Shown here piece by piece: positions 22,298 to 32,816 of a stretch of DNA of 64,000 nt. A program made the translations under genes and the position numbers. The notes beneath the pieces were generated by a model. It made no database searches, was not told where the DNA came from, and worked only from the letters and a program-made list of their open reading frames with translations. The stretch's first letter is position 1; each line of letters opens with the position of its first letter. The DNA comes from Rhineura floridana (taxonomy: Eukaryota > Chordata > Lepidosauria > Squamata > Rhineuridae), in the NCBI RefSeq assembly GCF_030035675.1, contig NC_084486.1:95563527-95627526 (forward strand), written 5' to 3'.

Positions 22298-23055
22298 TAA
22301 TGGAAGATTGGATATTGAAATTACTGGACTTAAGACTACTGAAGATGGAAGATAGAAAATGGAACTAATAGAGATAATAGAACAATGGCTACTGAAATTA
22401 TTGAACCTAACAGATTCTGATGTGATGGATTAATTGAAATGTTTATTTTGACTATGGTTATGACAATAAGATTATCATAATTAGTAATGAGATGGATTAA
22501 TCGATATGCTTATCTGGAAAAAAAAATTGATAGATATATTTCTTAAAGAATTGAAACCTCTCTTTGACTTTTTGTGGAAAGAATAAAGTAATGTTTATGA
22601 GATTTGATGATTAAGTAAGATAACTACTGGAGGAAAGTGATTTTATAATATGACTTAAGAGACAGGATTGTTATATATTATAGACTTATAACTGATTTGA
22701 TCTTTGACAAATGGGAAGTCAATATTTTACTCTTTATTTTTTATTTTTGTTTTTTTTTTTCTTTTTTTCTTTTTGTTTAACTATTTTTGATTTTGTTTTT
22801 TGTCTTTGAATGTTTTATGATTTTGTCTTGTATGTTTTATGAAAATCTGAATAAAAATTATTGAAAAAAAAAAAAAAAGAACTGAAACACAGCCATCCTT
22901 TGAAATCCGCATATACCTGAATTTTGTGATGTAGTTTGCCAGCCAAACAATGTTTGCAAAAATGCATATATTAGGGGAAAGCGTGCATAAAAATGAATAT
23001 ATAAGTGAAGATACTATGCAAAACTGCATAATATGACAAGAAATGGCTTGAAAAA

Positions 23056-23737
23056 ATTTGTTGTTGTTGTTATATGCCTTCAGGTCGATTATGACTTATG
23101 GCAACCCTATGAATCAGCGACCTCCAATAGCATAAACCACCCTGTTCAGATCTTGTAAGTTCTGGTCTGTGACTTCCTTTAGGGAATCAATCTATCTCTT
23201 GTTTGGTCATTTTCTACTCTCTTCTGTTTTTTCCAGTATTATTGTCTTTTCTAGTGAATCATGTCTTCTCATTATGTGTCCAGTATGCTAACCTCAGTTT
23301 CATCATTTTAGCTTCTAGTGATAGTTCTGGTTTAATTTGTTCTAACACCCAATTATTTGTCTTTTTCGCAGTCCATGGTGTCAGCAAAGCTCTCCTCCGA
23401 CACCACATTTCAAATGAATTGATTTTTCTCTTATCTGCCTTTTTCACTGTCCAACTTTCACATCCATACATAGAGATCGGGAATACCATGGTCTGAATGA
23501 TCCTGACTTTAGTGTTCAGTGATACATCTTTGCATTTGTGGACCTTTTCTAGTTTTCTCACAGATGCTGTCCCCAGTCCTAGCCTTCTTCTGATTTCTTT
23601 ATTGTCTCCATATTGGTTAATGACTGTATTGATAATCCTTGACAAGTTCAATGTCCTCATTGTCAATTTTAAAGTTACATAAATCTTCTGTTGTCATTAC
23701 GTTAGTCTTCAGTTTGAACTTTCAAGGAGCTGTCCAA
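23056..23737 (-). mobile_element. BovB (RTE) LINE 3' fragment
   Basis: On the minus strand the sequence runs from FKLKTNVMTTED-type coding at about 23715 through the RT C-terminal region to the BovB tail at 23060-23105 (CATAAGTCATAATCGACCTG), ending in a GTT/AAC repeat. The 5' nine tenths are missing. BovB is widespread in squamates and supplies the tail of the 5S-derived SINE at 4785-5027. Confidence 0.9.
23259..23666 (-). pseudogene. BovB ORF2 C-terminal region
   Basis: This 135-codon frame contains INTVINQYGDNKEIRRRLGL, KDVSLNTKVRIIQTMVFPIS, MYGCESWTVKKADKRKINSF, EMWCRRRALLTPWTAKKTNN and LEQIKPELSLEAKMMKLRLA. This is the conserved C-terminal block of BovB and other RTE proteins downstream of the catalytic palm. 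The palm itself and the endonuclease are absent. Confidence 0.92.
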
Positions 23738-23763
23738 GATGCTTGGACAGCTCCTTGAAAGTT
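23717..23763. repeat. Perfect 22-bp stem hairpin at the BovB 5' truncation
   Basis: AACTTTCAAGGAGCTGTCCA(AG) is followed after a 3-base loop by its exact inverse. The inner arm belongs to BovB coding sequence. The outer arm is an inverted copy just beyond the truncation point, as expected from a snap-back during reverse transcription or repair. Confidence 0.85.
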
Positions 23764-24610
23764 TGGACTAAAACTCGGAGCAGATTCCACTGTTGCACTG
23801 ACATGGAGCCATCAGCTACCACTGGTATAGATTATAAACTAGACCCTAAGAGGACCACATCTTCCAACACAATCAGCTAAAAAACAAAGGATTTTCTTTT
23901 CACCAGCAAGTAAAATCAGTTTAAATATTAGCGACATGATAAACTAGGAAGTATTTCAGTCCTTCCATGCTCAGTGCTGATGATCTCCACATATTATGAG
24001 GTCACCGCTTCCATTCCCTCCCTATGCTTGCACATAAATCCTCTTTTCTCTCCCCATTGCTTAGCCAGGCCCTCTTATATTTTTTTCATTCTCATCCCAA
24101 ACAATGTCTCCCAATTGATGATATGTTGGGAGTCCCCTGTACCTACTGCCTGTAAGTTAACTGCAATTTGACATCTGTATGGCCACAGGTTCCCAACCTT
24201 GCTGTAGTATGTCTCTGTGAAGAGCCTAGTTCCTTCTTGTAGCCCCTTCTCTTCACTCAGATGCCTGCAGAGCAGCCTTTCCATTTGTTTTCAGATGATA
24301 TATCTTTTTGCTGTATATTCTTTCCCCAGGGCTGGTGTGGCTAATTCTCATTCTCTCTCTCCCTCTCCCCCTCTCTCTCACTCACTCACAGTATCACATC
24401 TCCCCTCTTTTTTAAAAAAAACACAAACCAGGTATAGTTTCTAACTACTCAATTAAAATAATTTCTACTTTGGCTCTGGCTGGCTGGTCCCTGAATAGGT
24501 AACATTAGAACTTTAGTAGAGCATGCTCTTCAACCTATGAACGCCCACATGTGCTGAAATTGCAGATGAAGAAAACAGTGAGTTAAGGTGACACTGAATG
24601 TGTGGGACAC
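23764..24610. other. No gene recognised; CT-rich microsatellite
   Basis: There is no supported gene. A CT/CA-rich simple repeat lies at about 24348-24392 (TCTCTCTCCCTCTCCCCCTC). Confidence 0.5.
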
Positions 24611-25799
24611 TAGGGTTGCCAGGTCAGAAGCATTCCAAACCTCAGATTTCGGAGGGTGATGTCATGGGGATGGGCCCTAGTGGTGCCATAGGGTGGGCTC
24701 TAGTGATGTCATTAAGCATGATACATTAAACATCAACCACAGTTGCTTGAAGCATACCATTCAAACAAAAACACTTCTCTGATTGGAAATTAGGATAGAA
24801 ATCTTAGCTAAAAGATGGTGTTCCCAGGTTCAGCTGAAGTGACAGAATCATTCCTTCTCACCTGTTTAGGGAGCCTGGGTAAGGAACATTTAATCTATTT
24901 GCTTCTGCCAAGAAGGTTTAAGTGCCCTCAGGCCAGGTCAGACACCAGAAGGCCATTGTAGGAAGAAGGGTGCCTAGTGTTGTGGAGATGTTAGATGGGA
25001 GCACTCAGGAGTAAAGATGGATGCCCCTGAACGCTACAGTTCTAAACACACTTACTAAAGGACTAAGCCCCATAGAACTCACTAGGACTTACTTCTGAGT
25101 AGATATGGTTTGGATTGTGCTGTTGGTAAGGCTTAACTAGGGATCCTCTGCAAAGGTATCCATATACAAGCAGGGTTGGCAACCCCCTGCCTGGAATGCC
25201 CTGCCCCTACCTTTTAACATGGCTGCTCCAAAAGTATTTACAGACTTAACCCTTCACTTCAGAAAGAGGATTGAGAAATGAGTAAGAGCCAGAAGATTCT
25301 CTACCCTTTTCTGCCTACCTGTGGGCTGCTATGACACCCAACCAATCCCAGTGAGTAATAATTGACAGAGAGAAAACACACATGGTTTGGTCCACCATCA
25401 CAGGCAGCAGCTTGGGAACAACAATTGCAACCACACTTCCCAGTATGTGAATTCTCTTTTTCCACTATTGGGCAAGAAACAAACCATCATGCAACCAACA
25501 AGGTACATTATCAGTGGCTTTAAGGGGATTGAGCTAAGCGGATGGAACCACTATTGTTGCTTCTATGGATATAAGCGAGGGAGATTAAAGGTAGATGAAA
25601 TGCAAATAGAAAAACAAAAACAAAGGGCAGCAATGATTTCTTAAATGCAATACCATACTAACAACAACAAGATTATACGAATAAGGCAGAACACTCAGCA
25701 TTCCAAAACCAGTCAGGATTCCTTACAAAAAATCAAAACTAAAAAACATCCTGGCAGCCAGTTAGCCAAGGTCACAGAAATCCCATGCAGCACAACCTG

Positions 25800-26273
25800 A
25801 CCAGGGGGCTGCAGTTAGTGCAGAATGCTGTGGCACGACTGCTGACATGAAAGAGACACTGTCAGCACATAATGCCTCTGCTCTGAAATCTGCACTGGTT
25901 CTTGATTTGCTACGAGGCCAAGTTCAAGGTGTGCTTTCCATGTTATTGCTGCCACATAGTACTTATTCTGCTCTTGTAGGAAATCATTCCTTTAGTGTGA
26001 CAGCACCTATGCTTTGGAACTCCCTGCCTATTGACATTAGGCAGGTGCCTTCATTGTACTCTTTCAGCACCTGCCAAAAACATTTTTGTTTAGGCAAGCC
26101 TACCCAGGCATGTAAAAGATGTCATGTTTTTATCTGTTTTTAACTCATTTTATTGTTTTGAATGTTTTAGAATACCTGTCTTTAACTGTAGTTGCCAATA
26201 ATTTTATTGTTTTAATTCCTTCTGTAAACCAAGTGGTATATAAATGTTGTAAATAAAATACATAAATAAATGT
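25800..26273 (+). mobile_element. L2 LINE C-terminal and 3'-UTR fragment inside the composite repeat
   Basis: The frame at 25847-26143 reads L2 C-terminus: LRGQVQGVLSMLLLPHSTYS, then NHSFSVTAPMLWNSLPIDIR and QVPSLYSFSTCQKHFCLGKP. An A/T-rich 3' UTR ending TAAATAAAATACATAAATAA follows. The same fragment, joined to block 1 at the same base, occurs at 51331-51790, so it was part of the repeat before it multiplied. Confidence 0.85.
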
Positions 26274-26307
26274 CAGAGTCACTGTGGCCCTTGGGTCTCT
26301 TCCTCTT

Positions 26308-26500
26308 TTAGGAACAAAGGAATCTGCCTTATACCGACTCATGCCGACTCATACCTTTTGGTACCATCTAATTCAGTACTGATGACATGGACTAGCATTG
26401 GCTTTCCTGGATTCCAGGCAATAGTCTTTTCCAGAGATTGAATTTTGCACCTTTGGATGCAAAGCATGTGCCCTACCACTGAGCTACAGCACTTCCCCTG
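26308..26500 (-). mobile_element. tRNA-derived SINE (GCTGTAGCTCAGTGGTAGGG head)
   Basis: On the minus strand it starts GGAAGTGCTGTAGCTCAGTG with a clear tRNA-like A box (TAGCTCAGTGGTAGGGCA) and a CATGCTTTGCATCC anticodon-region match. The family body follows (GAATTAGATGG, then TATAAGGCAGATTCCTTTGT). Other copies: 48715-48905, 54236-54755 and 62630-62835. Confidence 0.85.
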
Positions 26501-26639
26501 TTCTTTTCAGTTCACTAATAAATACACAGCATGTCTATGGCAGATCCACAGCATTCATTTAAAGAACATTTGGCACACATTTGAACGACATGAATTCCAC
26601 GACAGAAACATGGGATCTGTATTTTGTTAAAGGTAGTGG

Positions 26640-26715
26640 AAACTATAACTGTGAGGGGGAAACTACACCTCCCAGGATTTTTGGGGGGAAGTAGTATGTT
26701 TTAAATGCGAGTTGG
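26640..26715. mobile_element. Fragment of the fold-back element family at 13377-13673
   Basis: GGGGGAAACTACACCTCCCAGGATTTTTGG and the following AAGTGCTTTAAATGTTTATG match one arm of the fold-back family. Only one arm is present. Confidence 0.55.
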
Positions 26716-28395
26716 AAGTGCTTTAAATGTTTATGATCTACTTCATAAACTTTTGCCTGCATATAAATCATTTTAATTAATCTCTTAAAATGATCAGCTG
26801 CAAAGTTTACTTGGTGACCATGGGCTACTCACCATCTCTTAGCCTAATTTGCCCCTCAGGGTGAAAACAACAGAGGGGGCAATGACCACCCTAAGGAAGA
26901 AGGGTACACTTAAATGTAGAGGAAATAATAATGTACAACCATAGTGTGCAATCAAATACTTATCAGGAGATAGTATGAAGAAATGTTTATATAAGCATGA
27001 CTGTCCAAGATATTTATTATTTACACAGCCTGTAAAGATATTTATAGTGCAATCCCATACATGTTTACTCAGAAGCAAGTCCCAATGTATACAATGGGGC
27101 TTACTCAAACACGGAAACATGCACAGGGCTGCAACCTCAAGTGATAAGGAATTTCATTCACCCAATCCAAAATTCAGGACCATGCCACTTTAAGCTATTT
27201 TTGCAATTGTTTTATACTTGTTTTATGGTTATTGGATTTTAAATGGATTTACTCCTTGTTGTGAGCTGCCTTGGTTTCCAGTTGGCAACCCTACCTCATA
27301 GGGTGGTTGGAAAGACACTATATACACACACACAGGGCAGATGTAAAAATACCCCCATATAATAGTTATTGTTAAAGCCAGTTGCCATTGCAGAACATTT
27401 TTTAAAAAAAATAAAATAAAATCAGTATTAGTTTCCTACAAAATAAAAGCAGTGACACCTAAGTAAGCCCTGGCTAATTGCTTTTAAAAATAGGATAGGA
27501 GGGGGAGATAAAGATTTATAACATACACACAATTCTTTGCTATGTTCACTTACAAGTCCTTTTGATTAGCAGCACAATCCAAAACATGTCTACTCAAAAG
27601 TATGTCCTATTGAATTCAGTGGGGTTTACTGCAGGTATGTGGGATTAGTATTGCAGCTTTACTCTCAGAAAAGCAAGTATAGGATTAAAGCTTCATATTG
27701 GGAAGGTTTCAAAACAGGCTATGAACTAGACAAATAAACTGTGCTCTTCAACAGCCCAGGAAAATTTAAACTTGTTTGACTCCTTGTAATTAGAAAAGTA
27801 TAACACACTGTAATGGCATCATAAGCTACATCTACACTTTTTAAAAATTTCTGTTCAAAATTATTTGAAAGATAAAATGTATAATATGCTATTATTGCAA
27901 GTAATTAAAAAACTCTACATGTACACTTTTATAATATTCATTGAAATTGTTTACTATGCATGCCTATCAAGATCTTGCTGTGAACTTCTGTTCTAGATTT
28001 GCTGTGCTCAGAGAGGAAGACACTTTTGCTACTGTTGAAAGCTATAAACTTACTCAATTTATGAGATTTTCAGACAAGCAGGAAAAGGCAGGTTTTCTGA
28101 ACATGCAATGGGTTCTAGCTATTGCCTTGTCCCTTGTCAATCACAACCCTGACTTCACTTATTGGCTACAAACCTGAAAGGGTAGAGTTAGAGAAGCCAG
28201 CTACAAGCTTATTTAACAGAAGTTGCAGGGGGGCAGCTGATGTTTTGGTGTATATCTCTTGAACCAAACCACCTAGGAACTTAATTTTTTTAAATGAAAG
28301 CTGAGAATTCAGAGATTGATGTAACTCACCCGGTGACCCAGAGAGAACCCCAAAACTCCAGTCTCTGGGTTAAAACTGGAGACCTGACAACCCTA

Positions 28396-28965
28396 GACTC
28401 CACACAGGTATACTGAATTTGGACTCCCAGTGTCACTTTTAAAATAGATCCTGCCTTAAATTGCCATCAATGAGTTAGTTTAATAATCTCATATGACTGT
28501 AACACTTTAATAACTGAACTCTGGAAACAGATGTACATTAAATGGGCATAAGGAAGTTGCCTCTTGTAAGAGCTAAAAATTGTACATCTACCATAATCTG
28601 GGCATAGTTCTTTCCCTGTTCTGGTACAGACTAGCTGCCTAATCATGGCTACTTGGCGGTTTCACTTTTGCTTATAAAGCAATAATAGCAACAACCACCT
28701 CTACCAAGTGTTTTATCAACCATTAAGAACATTTAACAGCTATAGTAAACAAAATCCATAGCCCTGCTGCAGCTCATTAATAAACAAAGTGTGAAGCAGA
28801 GTCAAAGGCAGAGTCCTTGGAGACACCTCATTTGTATATTCTCTCCTCTGTGTTTTATTGTTTCAATGATCTTCTGTTATTGACTCCCAATTAACCAGTG
28901 TGCTGTCCTTGTACGATGTACCCAAGCAAGTCACCTGGATACTCCCCTATTCACCATTAAGTAGG
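28396..28965. other. No gene recognised
   Basis: This 0.6-kb stretch has no supported feature. Confidence 0.4.
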
Positions 28966-29392
28966 GACTAAGGGTGGGAAAATCCCTAAATTCCATTTAT
29001 CATTTTTCCAGTCTTACGTTCAGTTCTCCACATTTCCACATCAATTTGTGATTTTTTTAAAAAAAGATCCTTATGAAAATTCATCAGCATTTGAGCACAA
29101 ATTTCTCTTAATATACACATTTTTATGCAATTTTACTTAATATTCACATTTTTGCAAAACAATTTTAACTATCATAACATTTTGCATCTTATTTTCACTA
29201 ATATTATGCATTTTATGCACATGTTACCCTTGTGTGTGCATTTTTGTATATATTACTTGCCTGGAGAACTGCACTGAAAATTCAGAGAAGGGTGAACTTC
29301 AAAGGATAACTGTTTCAGTTTGCATATTGTTTCAGAAAGTGCAAATTAGGAAGCTTTGCCTTTAAATATGAACTGAACTGAATGCCCCCCTG
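28966..29392 (-). repeat. A/T-rich TAGGGATGG-type repeat, copy 3
   Basis: In inverse orientation it shows the family wording: CCAGTCTTACGTTCAGTTCT, ATATACACATTTTTATGCAA, GCCTGGAGAACTGCACTGAA and TGCATATTGTTTCAGAAAGT. The ends are worn. Confidence 0.65.
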
Positions 29393-29845
29393 ATCTTTAC
29401 TAGAGACCCGTGGTACAAGACATAATAATCTGAATCTTTCATCCATCATAATCTAATTGTTTTTTCAAAGTCATCAAAATTACACACAATCTTCTATCAG
29501 TGACAGGCTTACTTCTCAGAGCAGCCAATTGGTAGGAAGGCATTCAAGTGCCATATCTTCCTTCTCTCAACAAATGCAATCTATCCCTGTCCTCAGGTTC
29601 CTTCTCCTGCTGTGAAGCCTCCTGTATTGATGAAAGTTTAGAAATGAGATTAGCTCAGCTAGTGTATATTATCTAGAGAGAGTTGAGCAAGTAGCAGGGC
29701 AAGGAGTACTGAGAGTAAGGCAAGGATAAAAGTTGTACACTACCACGACCTGGAGTGGTGATGAGGGTTGAATTCCACATCCTGTTTGAAAATAAATAAA
29801 TAAACAAATAACTATCCATCTCTTGAGGTGTAAGCCTTTAACCCA
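29393..29845. other. No gene recognised
   Basis: This 0.45-kb stretch has no supported feature apart from a short AAATAAATAAAT run at about 29792-29808. Confidence 0.4.
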
Positions 29846-29973
29846 CAGATGGGGAACCTGCGGTCCTCTAGACGTTGCTGAAGTAGAACTCCCTGGCCAT
29901 TGGCCATGCTGGCTGGGGCTGAGGGAAGTTGGAGTCCAACAACATCTGGAGGACCAGAAGCTCTCCATCCCTG
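29846..29973. mobile_element. hAT-type palindromic MITE (GGGGAACCTG family)
   Basis: CAGATGGGGAACCTGCGGTC at the left is mirrored by CTCTCCATCCCTG at the right. The arms contain GTTGCTGAAGTAGAACTCCC and its inverse, and the centre is CCATTGGCCATGCTGGCTGG. Possible 8-bp flanks TTAACCCA and GTAGCCCA match at six of eight bases. A half copy lies at 53463-53580. Confidence 0.75.
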
Positions 29974-30359
29974 CTGTAGCCCAATCTACATTTATGTAGT
30001 GCAAATATATAAATGCTAAGTAGAAGCAGTATTGGTTGCGTCAGTAGTGGAGAGTGAAGAGGTGAATTAGATTGTTTAGATCTAAGATATGAACCTCAGG
30101 TTTTACTTGTCCCCTCAAGTTGGATTTGGCCATCATAGTGAAATCGTCAACAATGTCAGTCTTATTATTCAGCCAACTATAATTCCATCAAGAATGCCAG
30201 ATCACAAGGAACAGGCCCTGTAAAGATGCATAAGGAATTTTATAGAGCTGCAATATTCAATGATATGGGAGACCCAACATGTTCTATAGAGCTAGAATGC
30301 TCTATGGTGAAGGCTCATCGCACTGACGTATGGGACTGACTCCTCCCTTGAAACAAATA

Positions 30360-30575
30360 GAAGCTTCTAAAGATGTGCTGCTGGTATGCCTTTGATTTTA
30401 TTAAATTTTAATTTAATTTTATTTAATTTGTCTTTGTCTTGATTTTGTTTCTATATTTTACAGTGTATTGTTATCATGTTTATTGTATTTTAATCTGTTT
30501 TTACCTTTTGTACACCGCCCTGAGAGCTAGAAAGCTATAGGGCGGTTTAGAAATCTAATAAAATAAATAAATTAA
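30360..30575 (+). mobile_element. L2-type LINE 3' tail
   Basis: An A/T-rich segment is followed by TGTACACCGCCCTGAGAGCT and GGGCGGTTTAGAAATCTAAT, ending in AAAATAAATAAATTA. This is the hairpin-bearing 3' end of an L2 subfamily; the related tail at 63553-63765 has the same ACACCGCCC...GGCGGTTTATAAAT hairpin. Confidence 0.7.
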
Positions 30576-30664
30576 AAAAAATGTTCTCTGTTGTCTCACA
30601 CAAGATCTCCTCAGGTTGTAGTTGCAGTGATCTATGGAATTCATGCTCCACTTGCCTTGCACCA

Positions 30665-30825
30665 GTGACACTCACCATATTTGTTGTTGTTGTTTATTTC
30701 TACCCCGCCTTTTGGCCAAAAGGCCCTCAAAGCGGCTTACAAAAAACCACAAAAATATAAATACACATCAAGAAAAACAATACAATTTACAATAAGCAAT
30801 GCATAAATAAATAAATAAATGTGGG
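30665..30825 (-). mobile_element. L2-type LINE 3' tail, minus strand
   Basis: On the minus strand it reads TTGTAAGCCGCTTTGAGGGC, then CTTTTGGCCAAAAGGCGGGG, then a TAGAAATAAA end and GTT-type repeat. This 3' terminal hairpin is typical of L2-like elements and their SINE partners. Confidence 0.6.
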
Positions 30826-30984
30826 TGAGAAGAAGGATGGGCACAGGAGAAGTCCAAAGGAATGGATCTTGAGGGGAAAGACCTGGAGGAGAGATCCTTT
30901 CTCCATGACGACTGAGATGATGGGTTAGCAACGCCATGCTACTCAGAGTGGATTTTAGTCCAGCCACCACTGACTGCCCCAACC

Positions 30985-31245
30985 CAGATCATCAAATGGC
31001 ACCAGTCTCTTTGCTCCGGGCTCGCTCCTCGGCGGCGGTGGCAGCAGCTGCGGCTTCCCCTCTGGCTCCTCTGCCTTCTTCTGCTCCGCTGCCAGTGGCG
31101 GTGGCTTGGGCGGGCCTGGCATGGGCCTCGAGGGCCTTGCAGAACTGCTCGAGGCTGACGTCGTGCTCCCCCGTGGCTCAGGCAGGCCTCCAGCCAGCTC
31201 ACCAGGGCAGCGTGGTGCCGGGAGAGGAGTGGCTCAGCTGGGGGA
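30985..31245 (-). pseudogene. GC- and CpG-rich block with possible broken coding sequence, unidentified
   Basis: This block is far richer in G, C and CpG than anything near it. On the minus strand one frame reads AEPLLSRHHAALVSWLEACL, and the adjacent frame reads EHDVSLEQFCKALEAHARPA followed by an Ala/Glu-rich run (GEAAAAATAAEERARSKET). The second frame starts where the first stops making sense, so one single-base frame change would link them. It could be an exon or processed copy of a host gene, or the GC-rich 5' end of a repeat. I do not recognise the protein. A SINE lies against its right side. Confidence 0.3.
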
Positions 31246-31415
31246 GCCTCATATTTATTAAACCTTCTTTCAAGGAACTCAAGGTAGCCTGCATGGTTCC
31301 CCCACATTTTATCCTCAAAACAACCCTGTGAGGTAGATTAATGCCTGAGAGATAGGCTGACCCAAGGTCATCCAATCAGCATCATAGCTGAGTGTCAGAG
31401 CTGGATAATGAGCAG
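31245..31415 (-). mobile_element. MIR/CORE-like SINE, minus strand, truncated
   Basis: On the plus strand it shows CTTTCAAGGAACTCAAGGTA, CATTTTATCCTCAAAACAAC, CCTGTGAGGTAGATTAATGC and GACCCAAGGTCATCCAATCA, the same family as 17436-17660. The tRNA-like head is lost. Confidence 0.7.
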
Positions 31416-32050
31416 TAGTCTGGGAACAGTTGCAGCACTGGGGGACTGGAGAAGACCTGCCTTAGGAGTGAGTACTTGAGCATCTGGGTGCTCTTCCTCT
31501 GGGTTGCTGTCTCTTGAGACAGCTGAGGTCCCTGGTAAGTGGTGCAAGGACTGGAACCTCCAGCCTCACCCCAAAATCCAGAGAGAGGCTGCAGTCAATT
31601 TTGCAGCCTATTGCTTCAGCTCCTGGCTGGGTCAGAGGGCATAAAAGCCCAGCTGCCCTTGGGCAGTGGGACTGCTGCCAGTGGAATCGCCACTGAAGGG
31701 GTGACACCAACAGGGTGGCATCCCTTGGGGAGTCCCTTAGGGAGTCCTGAGGGTGAGGATGATACCCCTTCTATTTAAAAAAAACAAATCTAGAGGAGAT
31801 TGGTAGTGGGGAAGGCATATGGCGCATGTGTAGATCCTGATCAGGGTGCGAGCCTGTGCAGTAAACTGAATGACAGGAGAAAGTCACCAGATGCCTTCAG
31901 AGTGAGAGTCTGCAACTGGCAGAAGGCTGGCTCTCCCGGAGTGTGAGACAGGCAGGGGGAGTAGATGTGCCCTGTGTGAAAGATATTGAATGGGTCTGAC
32001 TATTTCCAATTCTCTCAAAGGCCTACTGGGATAACTGGTCCAGGTAGGTT

Positions 32051-32413
32051 TTGTTGGTGGACTCTTGTTGTGCCCATATCAGGTGCTTAGGAGGAGTCTT
32101 AGTAAGGAGGGACATGGGTTATGCCACTCCAGTCCCAGTGATCATGGGTAGAGGAAGGTATAGCCATGGGGAGGTGGTGAGCTACCATAGAAGACAAAGG
32201 CAAGGGTATCTGCGGCTTGTTCCTCGCTCCCACTCCTCCCATGGATGGATTCCTTGTTGCCCATCTGCTGTGCCTTCTGGCCTGTGTGTGCTGTTGTTTA
32301 ACACCAGATCAGTACACAATAAGACTACACTCATCCATGACTTGATCATGCATGAGGGTGCCAATTTGGTGTGCATTACCGAGTCCTGGGTGAGCTGGGA
32401 GGAATTGATCTGA
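32051..32413 (+). pseudogene. L2 ORF2 N-terminus: start of the endonuclease
   Basis: The last 50 residues of this 120-codon frame read VLLFNTRSVHNKTTLIHDLI and MHEGANLVCITESWVSWEEL, the first two blocks of the L2 AP-type endonuclease (N-terminal Asn, then the catalytic Glu in TESW). The upstream residues look like 5' leader sequence. The later endonuclease motifs, including the His-containing block, are missing because of an internal deletion. Confidence 0.8.
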
Positions 32414-32816
32414 CCCAGCTTTGCCCACCTGGATACTTGGAGCAACACCAGCACATGCTGAAGGGATGGGAGGAGGAGTTGCTGTGGTCTACAGTAAAGG
32501 GTAAAGGTGCTCACCTCAGTAGCAATATTGATGCCCCCATCCACCTCTAGTGTAGTCCCCAGTGAGGTGTCCAGTGCAACATCTGCTGCAATTTCTTTGG
32601 ATTGGTTTCAGTTGATACAGCTGGATGACATGGACAAGATGCTTATGGCCCTTGCCCTTCTTGGCTTATTAAAGCTTGCAAGAGAGAGTGGATCCAGAGT
32701 GTGGTCAACACATTGTTGCAGGAGGAAATGGTTCCAGTTGCCCTGAAAGAGGCAGTGATCCAACTGCTCCTGAAAAAGCCCACCCTAGACCCATTGGTTT
32801 GTGACAACTACCCCAA

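Larger units (their letters stand above)
20890..22877 (+). mobile_element. Non-autonomous L1-like element: 5' UTR, ORF1, 3' UTR, poly-A; no ORF2 (HAL1-like)
   Basis: It is bounded by a perfect 17-bp direct repeat AGAACTGAAACACAGCC at 20873-20889 and 22878-22894, the length expected of L1-type target-primed insertion. It begins GACTTCCGGGAAGG, has about 757 bp of 5' UTR, an L1-type ORF1 (21647-22297), about 580 bp of 3' UTR with a T-rich tract at 22741-22800, an AATAAA signal near 22851 and a terminal A run. No endonuclease or RT coding exists in its 1988 bp. Both ends look intact, so it is either a small ORF1-only family like mammalian HAL1 or a singly deleted L1. It would depend on ORF2 supplied in trans. 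Confidence 0.82.
20796..23055 (+). repeat. A/T-rich TAGGGATGG-type repeat, copy 2, split by an L1-like insertion
   Basis: The repeat starts at 20796 (TAGGAATGGGCGAGAATTTT), reads to AACTGAAACACAGCC at 20889, and resumes at 22895 with ATCCTTTGAAATCCGCATAT to about 23055. The intervening 20890-22877 is an L1-like element with a 17-bp target duplication made from this repeat. A BovB fragment then cuts it off at about 23056, so its right half is not seen. Confidence 0.8.
24611..28395 (+). repeat. Composite interspersed repeat, copy B (longest)
   Basis: The left end TAGGGTTGCCAGGTC and the right end GACCTGACAACCCTA (28381-28395) are near-perfect inverse copies. Inside, in order, are block 1 (to about 25780), an L2 3' fragment (25800-26273), a tRNA-derived SINE, a fold-back fragment, block 2 (26960-27620) and block 3 (27580-28395). 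Blocks 1-3 recur in copies A and C. The end motif also matches the palindrome at 8062-8395, which has an 8-bp duplication. A large non-autonomous hAT-like element is likely, but no clear target duplication is visible here and no transposase remains. The SINE and fold-back pieces are probably later insertions. Confidence 0.6.

Noticed and set aside
26440-26500. A tRNA gene on the minus strand
   Set aside because: Only the 5' half resembles a tRNA and it leads into a SINE body repeated elsewhere in the window; no cloverleaf 3' half follows.
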